A DNA stretch of 64,000 nt from positions 43,252 through 107,251 of the forward strand of contig NZ_QVIO01000013.1 of the NCBI RefSeq assembly GCF_003416895.1, written 5' to 3'. The position numbers and the translations under genes are program-made. The notes beneath the pieces were generated by a model. That model had not been told where the DNA came from. It worked only from the letters and a program-made list of their open reading frames with translations, and searched no databases. Shown piece by piece: positions 1 through 8,566 of this stretch. How positions within the stretch are numbered: position 1 is the first letter of the stretch; every line of letters starts with the position of its first letter. The DNA comes from Duganella sp. BJB476. Its GTDB lineage: Bacteria; Pseudomonadota; Gammaproteobacteria; Burkholderiales; Burkholderiaceae_D.

Positions 1-21
1 GATGGCACCGGATAACCCGAG

Positions 22-47
22 AGCGGACGCCACTACCGGCGTCCGCT
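22..47 (-). terminator. Perfect hairpin downstream of hslU and the 68-aa gene
   Basis: A perfect 10-bp inverted repeat (AGCGGACGCC / GGCGTCCGCT) with a 6-nt loop lies just after the stop codon of the 68-aa minus-strand gene. There is no T-run after it on either strand, so it may act as an mRNA 3'-end stabiliser or a weak terminator rather than a classic intrinsic terminator. Confidence 0.5.
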
Positions 48-52
48 AACGG

Positions 53-259
53 TTACTTTTCCTCCGGGTCGGGCTTCAGGCTAATCTTGGCCAGCAGGCG
101 CTTGGCGGCCTGGCGGTCGGTCGCCACCGGCTTGGCATGCGGACCGGCGCCGCCGGCGCGCGCCTTGGCCGCCAGCGCCACCGGATTGCGCGGCGGCTTC
201 TGCGACGGCTCGACCCGTATCGTCATCTTCTGCCGCGTCGACAGCGCCTTGTTGGCCAT
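53..259 (-). CDS. Small basic hypothetical protein downstream of hslU
   Basis: This encodes a 68-residue, Lys/Arg- and Ala-rich protein with no TM segment, signal peptide or recognised domain. It starts 12 nt after the hslU stop in the same direction, which suggests that it is the last gene of the hslVU transcript, and a strong hairpin follows its stop. The protein is low-complexity and rich in charged residues, with a Pro/Ala/Gly middle, so it may be largely disordered. I do not recognise a family. The operon position is the main reason to believe it is real; the opposite-strand frame overlaps it but has no family features. Confidence 0.55.
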   Translation of the reverse strand: MANKALSTRQKMTIRVEPSQKPPRNPVALAAKARAGGAGPHAKPVATDRQAAKRLLAKISLKPDPEEK

Positions 260-271
260 GATCCCGATTCC

Positions 272-1608
<1,337 letters not shown>

Positions 1609-1612
<4 letters not shown>

Positions 1613-2151
1613 GCTGGATCCAGTGTCTCGATGATGTGGTTCATATTGGTGTAGATGCACAATTGGCCGGCGATGGTCAGTGACTTTTTGACGACTTCCG
1701 ACGGCGACAGTTCCGTATTTTCCACCAGCGCCTTGGCCGCCGATTGCGCGTAGGTGCCGCCGGAGCCGATGGCGCCGATGCCGTCTTCAGGCTCGAGCAC
1801 GTCGCCGTTGCCGGTGATCACCAAGGTCGATTCGCTGTCGGCCACCAGCAGCATCGCTTCCAGGCGGCGCAGCACGCGGTCGGTGCGCCAGTCCTTGGCC
1901 AGCTCGACCGAGGCGCGCAGCAGATTGCCCTGGTGTTTTTCCAGCTTGCCCTCGAAACGGTCGAGCAGGGTGAAGGCGTCGGCGGTGCCGCCGGCGAAGC
2001 CGACCAGCACCTTGCCCTGGTACACCTTGCGCACCTTGCGGGCCGTGCCCTTCATGACGATGTTGCCCAGCGTGACCTGGCCGTCGCCGCCCAGCGCGAC
2101 TTGCTTGCCGCGCCGTACGCACAGGATGGTGGTGCCGTGAAATTGTTCCAT
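1609..2151 (-). CDS. hslV: ATP-dependent protease proteolytic subunit HslV
   Basis: HslV (ClpQ) is the N-terminal-threonine peptidase that forms the double hexameric core of HslUV. The 180-aa product begins MEQFHGTTILCVRRG, so the catalytic threonine is Thr7, exposed after removal of a six-residue propeptide; many enterobacterial HslV proteins begin directly with Met-Thr. The GGDGQVTLG and FAGGTADAFTL signatures are present. The start at 2151 has a GAGG ribosome-binding site about 8 nt upstream, whereas the open frame further upstream gives a non-homologous extension. The gene overlaps hslU by ATGA. It is the first gene of the operon, and the 2-STAS gene upstream ends 71 nt before it. Confidence 0.97.
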
Positions 2152-2222
2152 AGTTACCTCAAAGTAATGACGCAAACTGCTTCAAGACTGAAAAATGGGG
2201 CTGGACCTGGAAATTACAAGTT

Positions 2223-3548
2223 TCAGTATTTGTGCGGGTAGATCCTGGCGATGTCGGCGTAGCCCAGCAGGCGCAGCAGCGCCGTCACCAGGTGGTTGAC
2301 GTCGCGGAATTCGATCTTCTTGCCCAGCTGGGCCAGGCTGGCGTGCAGCTGGTTGGCGCAGGCGTAGTCGATGCGGGTCAGGCGCGAGCAGTCGAACACC
2401 AGAATCTGGTATTGATCAGCATAGTGCTGGATCTGGCCGAGTAAAGGCCCGAGCTGGCCTTCCAGCAGCGGCGGCAGCATGAAGCGGTCCGGCGACGCGG
2501 ACACGTGCTGGGGCGCGGCTGTAGCTGTGGCCACCTTGTGCGGCGCCGTGAACGACGGCGGCGACACTTCGAAGGTGACGCAGTAATCCATGCTGATTTC
2601 CTCGAATTGCTTTTCGCGGTTCAGCAATTGCAGCAGCTCCAGCAGCAGCAGCCACGGCGCTTCGGTGTCGTCGCGGCGGCCGATGGCGATGCCCTCGCGG
2701 ATCAGCGCGGCCAGGCCGTCGGCGCCCACCAGGATCAGCTCGCGCTGCTGGGCTTGCAGCTTGCGCAGCGTGTCCAGCAGCAGCGCGCAGCCGGCCGCCT
2801 CGACCGCCGTCACGCGGGAAAATTCCAGCCGCAGCACCGGGCTGGCGGCGGCCGACTGGCGCAGCCGTTCCAGCTGGGCGTCGATATGCGGGGCGAGCAC
2901 GCCGGCGAAGGCTTCGGTCGGCGTCAGGCCGGCAAAATCGGGCGAGGACGCGGCCAGCGCGGCCGGCGCGTTCCACGGCGGCGGCGAGGTCTCGAAAGTG
3001 CTGGCGTAGTCGATCGACAGGTTGTCGAAGCGGTCGCGCTGGCCGCTGACCTGGTACAGGTCGAACAACATCCACCAGACGGTGCGGTCGCCGGCGGCTT
3101 CGGCCAGGCTGGCGCTGAGCAGCTGCTCGGCCACGGCGCCCTGGCCGTTGGCGTACAGGATGGCGATTTCCTCCACCACGGGCGCGGTCTCGGCGGCCAC
3201 AGCCAGTTGCGGCAGGTCGTCGTCGCGCAGCAGCAGGGTGGTGGGGATGTCGGCCAGTGCTTGCGTGTCGGGGCCGCCGTCGGCGTGGGTGGCGGCCTTG
3301 GGCTTGGCCGGCCGGGCGGCGCGCTGGCTGCCCCAGGCCGGCTCCGGCTCGTTGAAGATGTCGAAGGTCATCGCCGATTCGATGGCGTCGATCTTCATCG
3401 CGGTGGCGCGGGCGATCTCGCGCTGGCGCGCCTGCTGCTGCAGGCGTTCGGTTTCGCTGTTGGCGGCCAGCCGCGCCGCCTCGTCATCGTCGTTGCTCGA
3501 CTGCGGGGCGGGTGCGTCGGTCTTCTTGAAGATGGAGAACAGTCCCAC
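2223..3548 (-). CDS. Tandem-STAS protein with an internally duplicated module
   Basis: The 441-aa cytoplasmic protein contains two STAS (sulfate transporter and anti-sigma antagonist) domains, at roughly residues 200-290 and 350-440. Each is preceded by a related helical module: WWMLFDLY...SIDYASTFETSPPPW and WLLLLELL...SMDYCVTFEVSPPSF. The protein therefore arose by duplication of a module-STAS unit. The first 110 residues are charged and look disordered. STAS domains bind partner proteins or nucleotides; no substrate can be named. I chose a GTG start at 3548 (GAGGATC site 6-7 nt upstream), because the upstream ATG at 3581 lies inside the dksA terminator hairpin. The C-terminal IDYACANQL resembles the usual STAS DSSG-region helix but lacks its Ser. 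Confidence 0.85.
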   Translation of the reverse strand: MGLFSIFKKTDAPAPQSSNDDDEAARLAANSETERLQQQARQREIARATAMKIDAIESAMTFDIFNEPEPAWGSQRAARPAKPKAATHADGGPDTQALADIPTTLLLRDDDLPQLAVAAETAPVVEEIAILYANGQGAVAEQLLSASLAEAAGDRTVWWMLFDLYQVSGQRDRFDNLSIDYASTFETSPPPWNAPAALAASSPDFAGLTPTEAFAGVLAPHIDAQLERLRQSAAASPVLRLEFSRVTAVEAAGCALLLDTLRKLQAQQRELILVGADGLAALIREGIAIGRRDDTEAPWLLLLELLQLLNREKQFEEISMDYCVTFEVSPPSFTAPHKVATATAAPQHVSASPDRFMLPPLLEGQLGPLLGQIQHYADQYQILVFDCSRLTRIDYACANQLHASLAQLGKKIEFRDVNHLVTALLRLLGYADIARIYPHKY

Positions 3549-3569
3549 GCTGATCCTCGTGTTTGCCGT

Positions 3570-3600
3570 AAAAAAAAGCACGCGGCTGCGTGCTTTTTTT
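3570..3600 (-). terminator. Intrinsic terminator of dksA
   Basis: The stem GCACGC / GCGTGC with a 4-nt loop is flanked by an A-run (3570-3577) and a T-run (3594-3600). The element lies 14 nt after the dksA stop and could work on both strands. It separates dksA from the downstream STAS gene. Confidence 0.9.
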
Positions 3601-3614
3601 AAAGTCCCAGCGAA

Positions 3615-4064
3615 TTAATCGCCGTACAGTTTCTGCTTCAGTTCGCGGCGCTGCTGGGCTTCCAGCGACAGCGTGGCGGTCGGACGGGCGATCAGGCGTG
3701 GAATGCCGATCGGTTCGCCGGTTTCTTCGCACCAGCCGTAGTCGCCGCCGTCGATGGCGACGATCGATTGCTGGACCTTTTTCAGCAGCTTGCGCTCGCG
3801 GTCGCGGGTGCGCAGTTCCAGCGCGTGTTCTTCTTCGATGGTGGCGCGGTCGGCCGGGTCCGGCACCAGCACGGTTTCGCGCAGGTGTTCGGTGGTTTCG
3901 CCGGCGTTCTTCAGCAATTCTTTTTCAAGCGCTTGCAGCTTGGCTTTGAAGAAGGCCATTTGCGCCGGATTCATATAATCCTTTTCATCCATCTTCAGAA
4001 TTTCTTCTTCGGTCAGGACGCGGTCGGCGGCGGCGGGGGTCGATTTATTAGTTTTGGTGGTCAT
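3615..4064 (-). CDS. dksA: RNA polymerase-binding transcription factor DksA (cysteine-poor form)
   Basis: DksA binds the RNA polymerase secondary channel and, with ppGpp, represses rRNA/tRNA promoters and activates amino-acid genes. The 149-aa product has the coiled-coil and its tip motif DPADRA (DxxDxA, residues 69-74). The C-terminal zinc finger keeps only Cys112; the other three ligand positions are Thr115, Ser133 and Ala136, so zinc binding of the usual four-Cys kind is not possible. Similar Cys-poor DksA proteins are common in alpha- and betaproteobacteria (from memory). The gene follows the COG0523 GTPase by 89 nt on the same strand and ends in a strong terminator. Confidence 0.95.
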   Translation of the reverse strand: MTTKTNKSTPAAADRVLTEEEILKMDEKDYMNPAQMAFFKAKLQALEKELLKNAGETTEHLRETVLVPDPADRATIEEEHALELRTRDRERKLLKKVQQSIVAIDGGDYGWCEETGEPIGIPRLIARPTATLSLEAQQRRELKQKLYGD

Positions 4065-4153
4065 AACTTCGCTTACCTTCGATACGACAGAGTTTTCAAT
4101 TAATCAGCCCGGAGTTTGTGGCTATTCAGCCATCCCCACAAAACCCGGATAGT

Positions 4154-5230
4154 TTATACCAGACATTGTTCTAAACCGCTAATAAAGATATCTTTCGGCA
4201 GATTTTTACCGATAAATACCATTTTGCTGCCTCGAACGTCGTTTTCTCCCCATTTGGCGCCCAGGTCGCTGCCCATGATCTGGTGCACGCCCTGGAACAC
4301 CACCTTGCGGTCGGCGTCTTTCATGAACAATACGCCTTTGTAGCGCAGCATGCGAGGACCGTAGACATTTACCAGGCCGCCGAGGAACTCGTCGAGCTTG
4401 GCGGTGTCGAACGGGCGTGTACTTTTAAACACAAACGCCGCGATATCGTCGCTGTGGTGGGCATGGTGGTGGTTGTGGCCGTGTTCCTCGTGGTGGTGGC
4501 CGTGATCGTGGTCGTGGTCGTGATTATGGCCGCAGTGCTCGTCATGCACGTGATCGTCATCGTGGGCCTGGTCGGTTTCCAGGAAATCCGGGTCCAGTTC
4601 CAGCTTGTCGTTCAGGTTGAAGCCCTTCAGGTCCAGCACCTCGGACAACGGGGCGCGGCCGAAATCGGCCGTGCTGATCGGCGCGCGCGGGTTGATGCGT
4701 TTGAGGCGGGTGGTCAGCGTGGCCACGTCCTCGGCGCTGACCAGGTCGGTCTTGGACAGCAGCAGCTTGTCGGCGAAACCGACCTGACGCTGGGCTTCCT
4801 CGTGCTGGTCCAGCTGGTCCATGGCGTGCCGGGCATCCACCACAGTGACCACGGCGTCCAGCATATAGTGAGTGCCCACTTCCTCGTCAACGAAGAAGGT
4901 CTGCGCCACCGGGCCGGGATTGGCCAGGCCGGTGGTCTCGATGACGACGCGGTCGAAATGCAACTCGCCGGCCTCGCGCTTCTGCGCCAGGCCGCTGAGG
5001 GCCACGATCAGGTCGCCGCGCACGGTGCAGCAGATGCAGCCATTGTTCATTTCGACGATCTGTTCGCCGCTGTCCTGCACCAGGATTTCGTTGTCGATGT
5101 TTTCCTGCCCAAACTCGTTTTCAATGACGGCGATGCGCATGCCGTGCTGTTCCTGCAGGATGCGGTTCAGCAGGGTGGTCTTGCCGGCGCCAAGGAAGCC
5201 GGTGAGGATGGTGGTCGGTATCAGTGCCAT
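4154..5230 (-). CDS. COG0523/CobW-family GTPase, putative zinc metallochaperone
   Basis: This is a G3E GTPase of the CobW/ZigA/YeiR group, thought to use GTP hydrolysis to deliver a metal ion to client proteins in the cytoplasm. The 358-aa product has Walker A GFLGAGKTT (11-19), the ENEFG motif (37-41), the metal-binding GCICC motif (64-68), the SKTD guanine-specificity motif, and a very His/Asp-rich loop at about residues 225-270, followed by the CobW C-terminal domain. The His-rich loop favours Zn, Ni or Co binding. The gene lies between xerC and dksA on the same strand. No clear Zur-type palindrome was seen upstream, so zinc regulation is not shown. The substrate metal is an inference. Confidence 0.9.
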   Translation of the reverse strand: MALIPTTILTGFLGAGKTTLLNRILQEQHGMRIAVIENEFGQENIDNEILVQDSGEQIVEMNNGCICCTVRGDLIVALSGLAQKREAGELHFDRVVIETTGLANPGPVAQTFFVDEEVGTHYMLDAVVTVVDARHAMDQLDQHEEAQRQVGFADKLLLSKTDLVSAEDVATLTTRLKRINPRAPISTADFGRAPLSEVLDLKGFNLNDKLELDPDFLETDQAHDDDHVHDEHCGHNHDHDHDHGHHHEEHGHNHHHAHHSDDIAAFVFKSTRPFDTAKLDEFLGGLVNVYGPRMLRYKGVLFMKDADRKVVFQGVHQIMGSDLGAKWGENDVRGSKMVFIGKNLPKDIFISGLEQCLV

Positions 5231-5362
5231 GGTGCTTACCAGTCTGGTCTAGGGGGAAACCCCAGATGGGGATCAAATGCGGAAATGCAACCGGCCGATT
5301 ATGCCGGAATTTAGCCTGGGCTAGCAATTCGTCCGATTGAGCAACGTCAGTACGGATGCCGG

Positions 5363-6298
5363 CTATTTCACCTTGGCGCGCGGATGGGCCTGGTCGTACA
5401 CCTCGGCCAGGTGCTGGAAGTCCAGCGCGGTGTAGACCTGGGTCGAGCTGATGCTGGAGTGGCCCAGCATTTCCTGCACCGCCCGCAGGTCGCCCGACGA
5501 TTGCAGCACGTGCGAGGCGAACGAGTGGCGCAGCATGTGCGGGTGCACATGCACCGGCGCGCCGTGGGCCACGCCATGGGCCTGCAAACGCTGCTGTATC
5601 ACCCGCGGCGACACCCGCGTGCCGCGCGTGCTGAGGAACAGGGCGTTGCCGCCGTCCGAGGGCGCAGGCCGCACGGCGATCCAGGCCGCCAGCGCTTCCA
5701 GCGCGGCCGTGCCCACCGGCACCACGCGCTGCTTGTTGCCCTTGCCGGTGACGATGACTTCGCGGTTGTCCAGCGCTACCCAGCCCAGCGCATCCTTGCC
5801 GGCGGCCAGGTCCAGCCCGGCCAGCTCGGACACCCGCAAGCCGCTGGAATACAGCAGTTCGAACATGGCGCGGTTGCACAGTTCGGCCGCTTCCGGGGCG
5901 GTGCCGGCGTGCGGCCGCGATGGCGCCACCAGTTGCACCGCGTCGTCCACCGACAGCGCGCGCGGCAGCGTGCGGGCGCGCTTGGGGGCGCGCACGCCCT
6001 GCACCGGGTTGGCCGCCAGCGCGGTCTGGCCGCCCAGCCAGTCGAAAAAGCCGCGCCAGCTGGACAGCTTGCGGGCGATCGAACGCGGGTCGAGCGCGCG
6101 CGCGTGCAGCTTGGCGGTCAGGCGGCGGATGGTGAAATGGTCGAGTTGCTGCCAGTCCTGGCCGGCGGACAGCCCGGCCAATTCCTGCAGGTCGCGCCCG
6201 TAGGCGCTGACGGTGTGCGGCGACAGCCGGCGCTGGTCGCGCAGATGGGCCAGGTAAGCGTCGATCCAGGCCAGCTTGCTGTCTGGTTCGGCGCTCAT
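5363..6298 (-). CDS. xerC: Tyrosine recombinase XerC
   Basis: XerC works with XerD at dif to resolve chromosome dimers. The 311-aa product has the N-terminal SAM-like core-binding domain and the catalytic domain with all expected residues: Arg in SGLRVSEL, Lys in GKGNKQR, HMLRHSFASH, the GHSS histidine and the Tyr nucleophile in STQVYTALD. The start at 6298 lies 8 nt after the DUF484 stop, which gives the normal length; the open frame above it overlaps DUF484. The DUF484-xerC order is conserved in proteobacteria. A phage integrase is unlikely because the context is entirely housekeeping. Confidence 0.93.
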   Translation of the reverse strand: MSAEPDSKLAWIDAYLAHLRDQRRLSPHTVSAYGRDLQELAGLSAGQDWQQLDHFTIRRLTAKLHARALDPRSIARKLSSWRGFFDWLGGQTALAANPVQGVRAPKRARTLPRALSVDDAVQLVAPSRPHAGTAPEAAELCNRAMFELLYSSGLRVSELAGLDLAAGKDALGWVALDNREVIVTGKGNKQRVVPVGTAALEALAAWIAVRPAPSDGGNALFLSTRGTRVSPRVIQQRLQAHGVAHGAPVHVHPHMLRHSFASHVLQSSGDLRAVQEMLGHSSISSTQVYTALDFQHLAEVYDQAHPRAKVK

Positions 6299-6306
6299 GG
6301 CGGCGC

Positions 6307-6975
6307 TCAGGCCAGCAGCCAGGCCAGCGCGGTGCTGGTGGTTTCGCCGATGTGGACCAGGAAATCGGTGGCCATCAGCGAGGTGAAGCGCGCCGGGTCG
6401 GCCGAGCCCATGATCAGCAGGCCGAAGGCGTTCTTGTTGCCCGGCTTGCGCAGCGGGATGATGACGGTGGAGGTGATGCCGGTGGCGTCCTGCAGCCAGC
6501 GCACCGCCTCGAAATCCTTGTTGGTGCCGCAGTACGGCGCCATCAGGCTGTTGGCGAAGATGCGCGCATCTTCCGACACGCCGTTGACGAACCATTCGCC
6601 GAGGTAGTCGGGTGCGGTGTCCCAGATGCGCAGCGTGACCTGCGGTACATCAAAACTGGACTTCAGGCCGCTGACCACGGCGTGTGGCATGGAACCCACA
6701 TCTTCGGCTTCCAGCAGCACCTTGGTCCAGCGGTGGAATTTGTTGGCGATCGCTTCGTTTTCCGACGCCAGGCGCATCAAATTGCTCATGCGCAATTCCA
6801 GCGCCTTGTACTTGTCGCGCATTACTTCCATCTGGCGCTCTTGCAGCGACACGGCGCGTCCCGTCAGCGGGCTGGCCAGTTTGATTTCCCCCAGCAATTC
6901 AGCATGCTCTTCGAAGAAATTCGGGTGTTCGGTCAGGTATTGCGCGACGAGGGTGTGATCCAGTGGGACAGTCAT
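6307..6975 (-). CDS. DUF484 family protein (GAF-like fold)
   Basis: The 222-aa cytoplasmic protein belongs to the DUF484 family, with the typical N-terminus LVAQYLTEHPNFFEEHAELL, a coiled-coil at about residues 45-80 and a GAF-like C-terminal domain. DUF484 genes usually precede xerC and often sit near dapF, as they do here. Biochemical function is unknown; a regulatory or ligand-sensing role is only inferred from the GAF-like fold. No TM segment or signal peptide is visible. Confidence 0.9.
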   Translation of the reverse strand: MTVPLDHTLVAQYLTEHPNFFEEHAELLGEIKLASPLTGRAVSLQERQMEVMRDKYKALELRMSNLMRLASENEAIANKFHRWTKVLLEAEDVGSMPHAVVSGLKSSFDVPQVTLRIWDTAPDYLGEWFVNGVSEDARIFANSLMAPYCGTNKDFEAVRWLQDATGITSTVIIPLRKPGNKNAFGLLIMGSADPARFTSLMATDFLVHIGETTSTALAWLLA

Positions 6976-7022
6976 TGAGGTACTTTATTGGCGAGGTTGG
7001 AAAGGCACAGTCATTCTAAACG

Positions 7023-7053
7023 AAAAAAAACGGACATGGTTGCCCATGCCCGT
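7023..7053 (-). terminator. Intrinsic terminator of the porin gene
   Basis: The stem ACGGaCATGG / CCATGcCCGT is near perfect with one mismatch. Read on the minus strand it ends in eight T residues (A-run 7023-7030 on the plus strand). It lies about 45 nt after the porin stop. Confidence 0.9.
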
Positions 7054-7097
7054 CATTCCCCAACCCAAGCGCCGGCAGTTCTTGCCGACTGCGCGGC

Positions 7098-8153
7098 TTA
7101 GAAGTTGTGGTGGATACCGAGGCTGTAGAAATTCAGCGTGGTAGCTGCCTTCTTGTTCGAGGCATCAACATACAGATAGGTACGGGCCGACAGGTTGTAG
7201 TCGTAGCCGATCGACGCTTGCTTGGTCTTGGCCAGGGCTGGATTGCCCAGGGCGTTGTCCGGAGTCTTCTGGCCATAGCCAACGCGCACCAGGCCGGCGC
7301 CGACGGTGTAGTTGGCGCCCAGCAGCCATGCCTTGGTGTTTGGATTGATCAGCGTGCTGCTGCTCTGATCCTGCTTCTGGTAGGAACCCATCAGCTTCAG
7401 GTCGTTGATCGGCTTGAACGATGCGCCTATCGACCACAGTTTGGTTTCGATGGCGTTCTTCTCGTAGGCGGCGTAGGCGGCGAACGGGCCGTTGCCGGCG
7501 GTGGCGCTCAGCGAGTAAGGCGTGGTCAGCGGGGCTGCGTTGGCCGCGAACTGCGGCGCGGCGGCGGTACCCTTGCCGATGATGGCTGGGCTGTTGTTGG
7601 CTTCCTTGGCGGCGACGGTGACGTTCAGCTGGAACATGTCGGCGATCATCGGGGTGCTATAGAACACCGCGTTCGAGAAGCGGTTGTTCGAGTTGCCGAC
7701 CGGGCTCAGCGGATCGCTGGTGTAGCCGGCCACTTGCAGGTCGGTCTGGTAACCGGCCACGGCAGGCATGCCGCTCCATGGTTCGAAGGCGGTGCTGGTT
7801 TCCTGGAAGGCGGTCAGGCCACGGCCCAGGCGCACGGTACCGAAGTCGCCCTGCAGGCCGACGCGGCTCTGGCCCTGGAACAGCGGACGGCTGTTGGCGC
7901 CGGAGGTGTTCTCAATCGTGCCGGTGTCCGGCTCGTAGCGGATTTCCAGCTGGAAGATGGCTTTCAGGCCGCTGCCCAGATCTTCGATGCCTTTGAAACC
8001 GAGTTTGTTGTTGTCGCGTTTGCCGACCATGGTGGTGGTGCCGGTGCGCTTGGAAATCCCTGCATCTACAGTGCCATAGATGGTCACGGACGACTGCGCG
8101 TATGCGCCAGCAAATACGCCCATGAGAGCCAGAGCCACTAAAGATTTTTTCAT
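7098..8153 (-). CDS. Gram-negative trimeric porin (porin_4 type)
   Basis: This is an outer-membrane general diffusion porin of 351 aa. The start MKKSLVALALMGVFAGAYAQ is a typical Sec signal peptide cleaved after AYA. The mature protein begins SSVTIYGTVDAG, the hallmark of burkholderial 16-strand porins, and ends in HHNF with the C-terminal Phe needed for BAM insertion. The ATG at 8153 has an AAGGA site about 10 nt upstream; the open frame 13 codons further upstream would hide the signal peptide. The gene is monocistronic with a strong terminator. Pore specificity cannot be told from sequence. Confidence 0.95.
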   Translation of the reverse strand: MKKSLVALALMGVFAGAYAQSSVTIYGTVDAGISKRTGTTTMVGKRDNNKLGFKGIEDLGSGLKAIFQLEIRYEPDTGTIENTSGANSRPLFQGQSRVGLQGDFGTVRLGRGLTAFQETSTAFEPWSGMPAVAGYQTDLQVAGYTSDPLSPVGNSNNRFSNAVFYSTPMIADMFQLNVTVAAKEANNSPAIIGKGTAAAPQFAANAAPLTTPYSLSATAGNGPFAAYAAYEKNAIETKLWSIGASFKPINDLKLMGSYQKQDQSSSTLINPNTKAWLLGANYTVGAGLVRVGYGQKTPDNALGNPALAKTKQASIGYDYNLSARTYLYVDASNKKAATTLNFYSLGIHHNF

Positions 8154-8566
8154 TTGAGTTATTCCTTTATGAGTGAACGTGCATACATCCAAAGCTAGCG
8201 GGTCGCGTACTTCGACCTTCGAATGGTAGGAACCTTAATATCCCGCCGGGTCAAAAACGCTGGAATGGTTGATTATGACGGCTAGTTTTGGTCGAAAGCC
8301 AAAGAAACCGGGCTTCTTGTTGTATTTTTGAAACGCTTGATTGGCAGGCCATCAGGGCCTGTTTAGCTATTATTTCCTTTCATTCAGGCATCAAAACAGC
8401 TCTAGCGTACAGGGCGAAGCGGGGTAGGGCGTTTGTGCGAAATCAAAGCGCTTTGCATAATGTTTAGTGTGTGGCGCGGATCGCACGCTACACTCATAAG
8501 CAGCAACGGTCATGCAGGCCGCATGGCTGGATCGCCACTTCGATGAATCGGACTAATAGTGAGACG
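8154..8566. other. 413-bp divergent intergenic region between porin and Sel1 gene
   Basis: This is the longest gene-free stretch in the window and is AT-richer than its surroundings. It must carry the porin promoter (minus strand) and the promoter of the Sel1 gene. One sigma70-like element is listed separately at 8433-8461. I saw no convincing small gene, tRNA or long repeat in it. Confidence 0.6.
8433..8461 (+). promoter_or_regulatory. Candidate sigma70 promoter for the Sel1 gene
   Basis: TTGTGC and CATAAT are separated by 17 nt about 106 nt upstream of the chosen start. Four of six -35 bases and five of six -10 bases match consensus. Confidence 0.4.

Noticed and set aside
4114..4142. Hairpin between the COG0523 gene and dksA as terminator
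   Set aside because: Stem of only 7 bp with a large loop and no T-run; the genes may well be cotranscribed.
4369..4560. Thr-rich small ORF within the COG0523 gene
   Set aside because: Frame-shifted reading of the His-rich loop (GAC/CAT repeats), not a gene.
5231..5345. Zur-box search upstream of the COG0523 gene
   Set aside because: No AT-rich palindrome of the expected form was found by eye.
5363..6298. XerC as an integrase of a mobile element
   Set aside because: All neighbours are housekeeping genes in a conserved order and no attachment-site repeats were seen.
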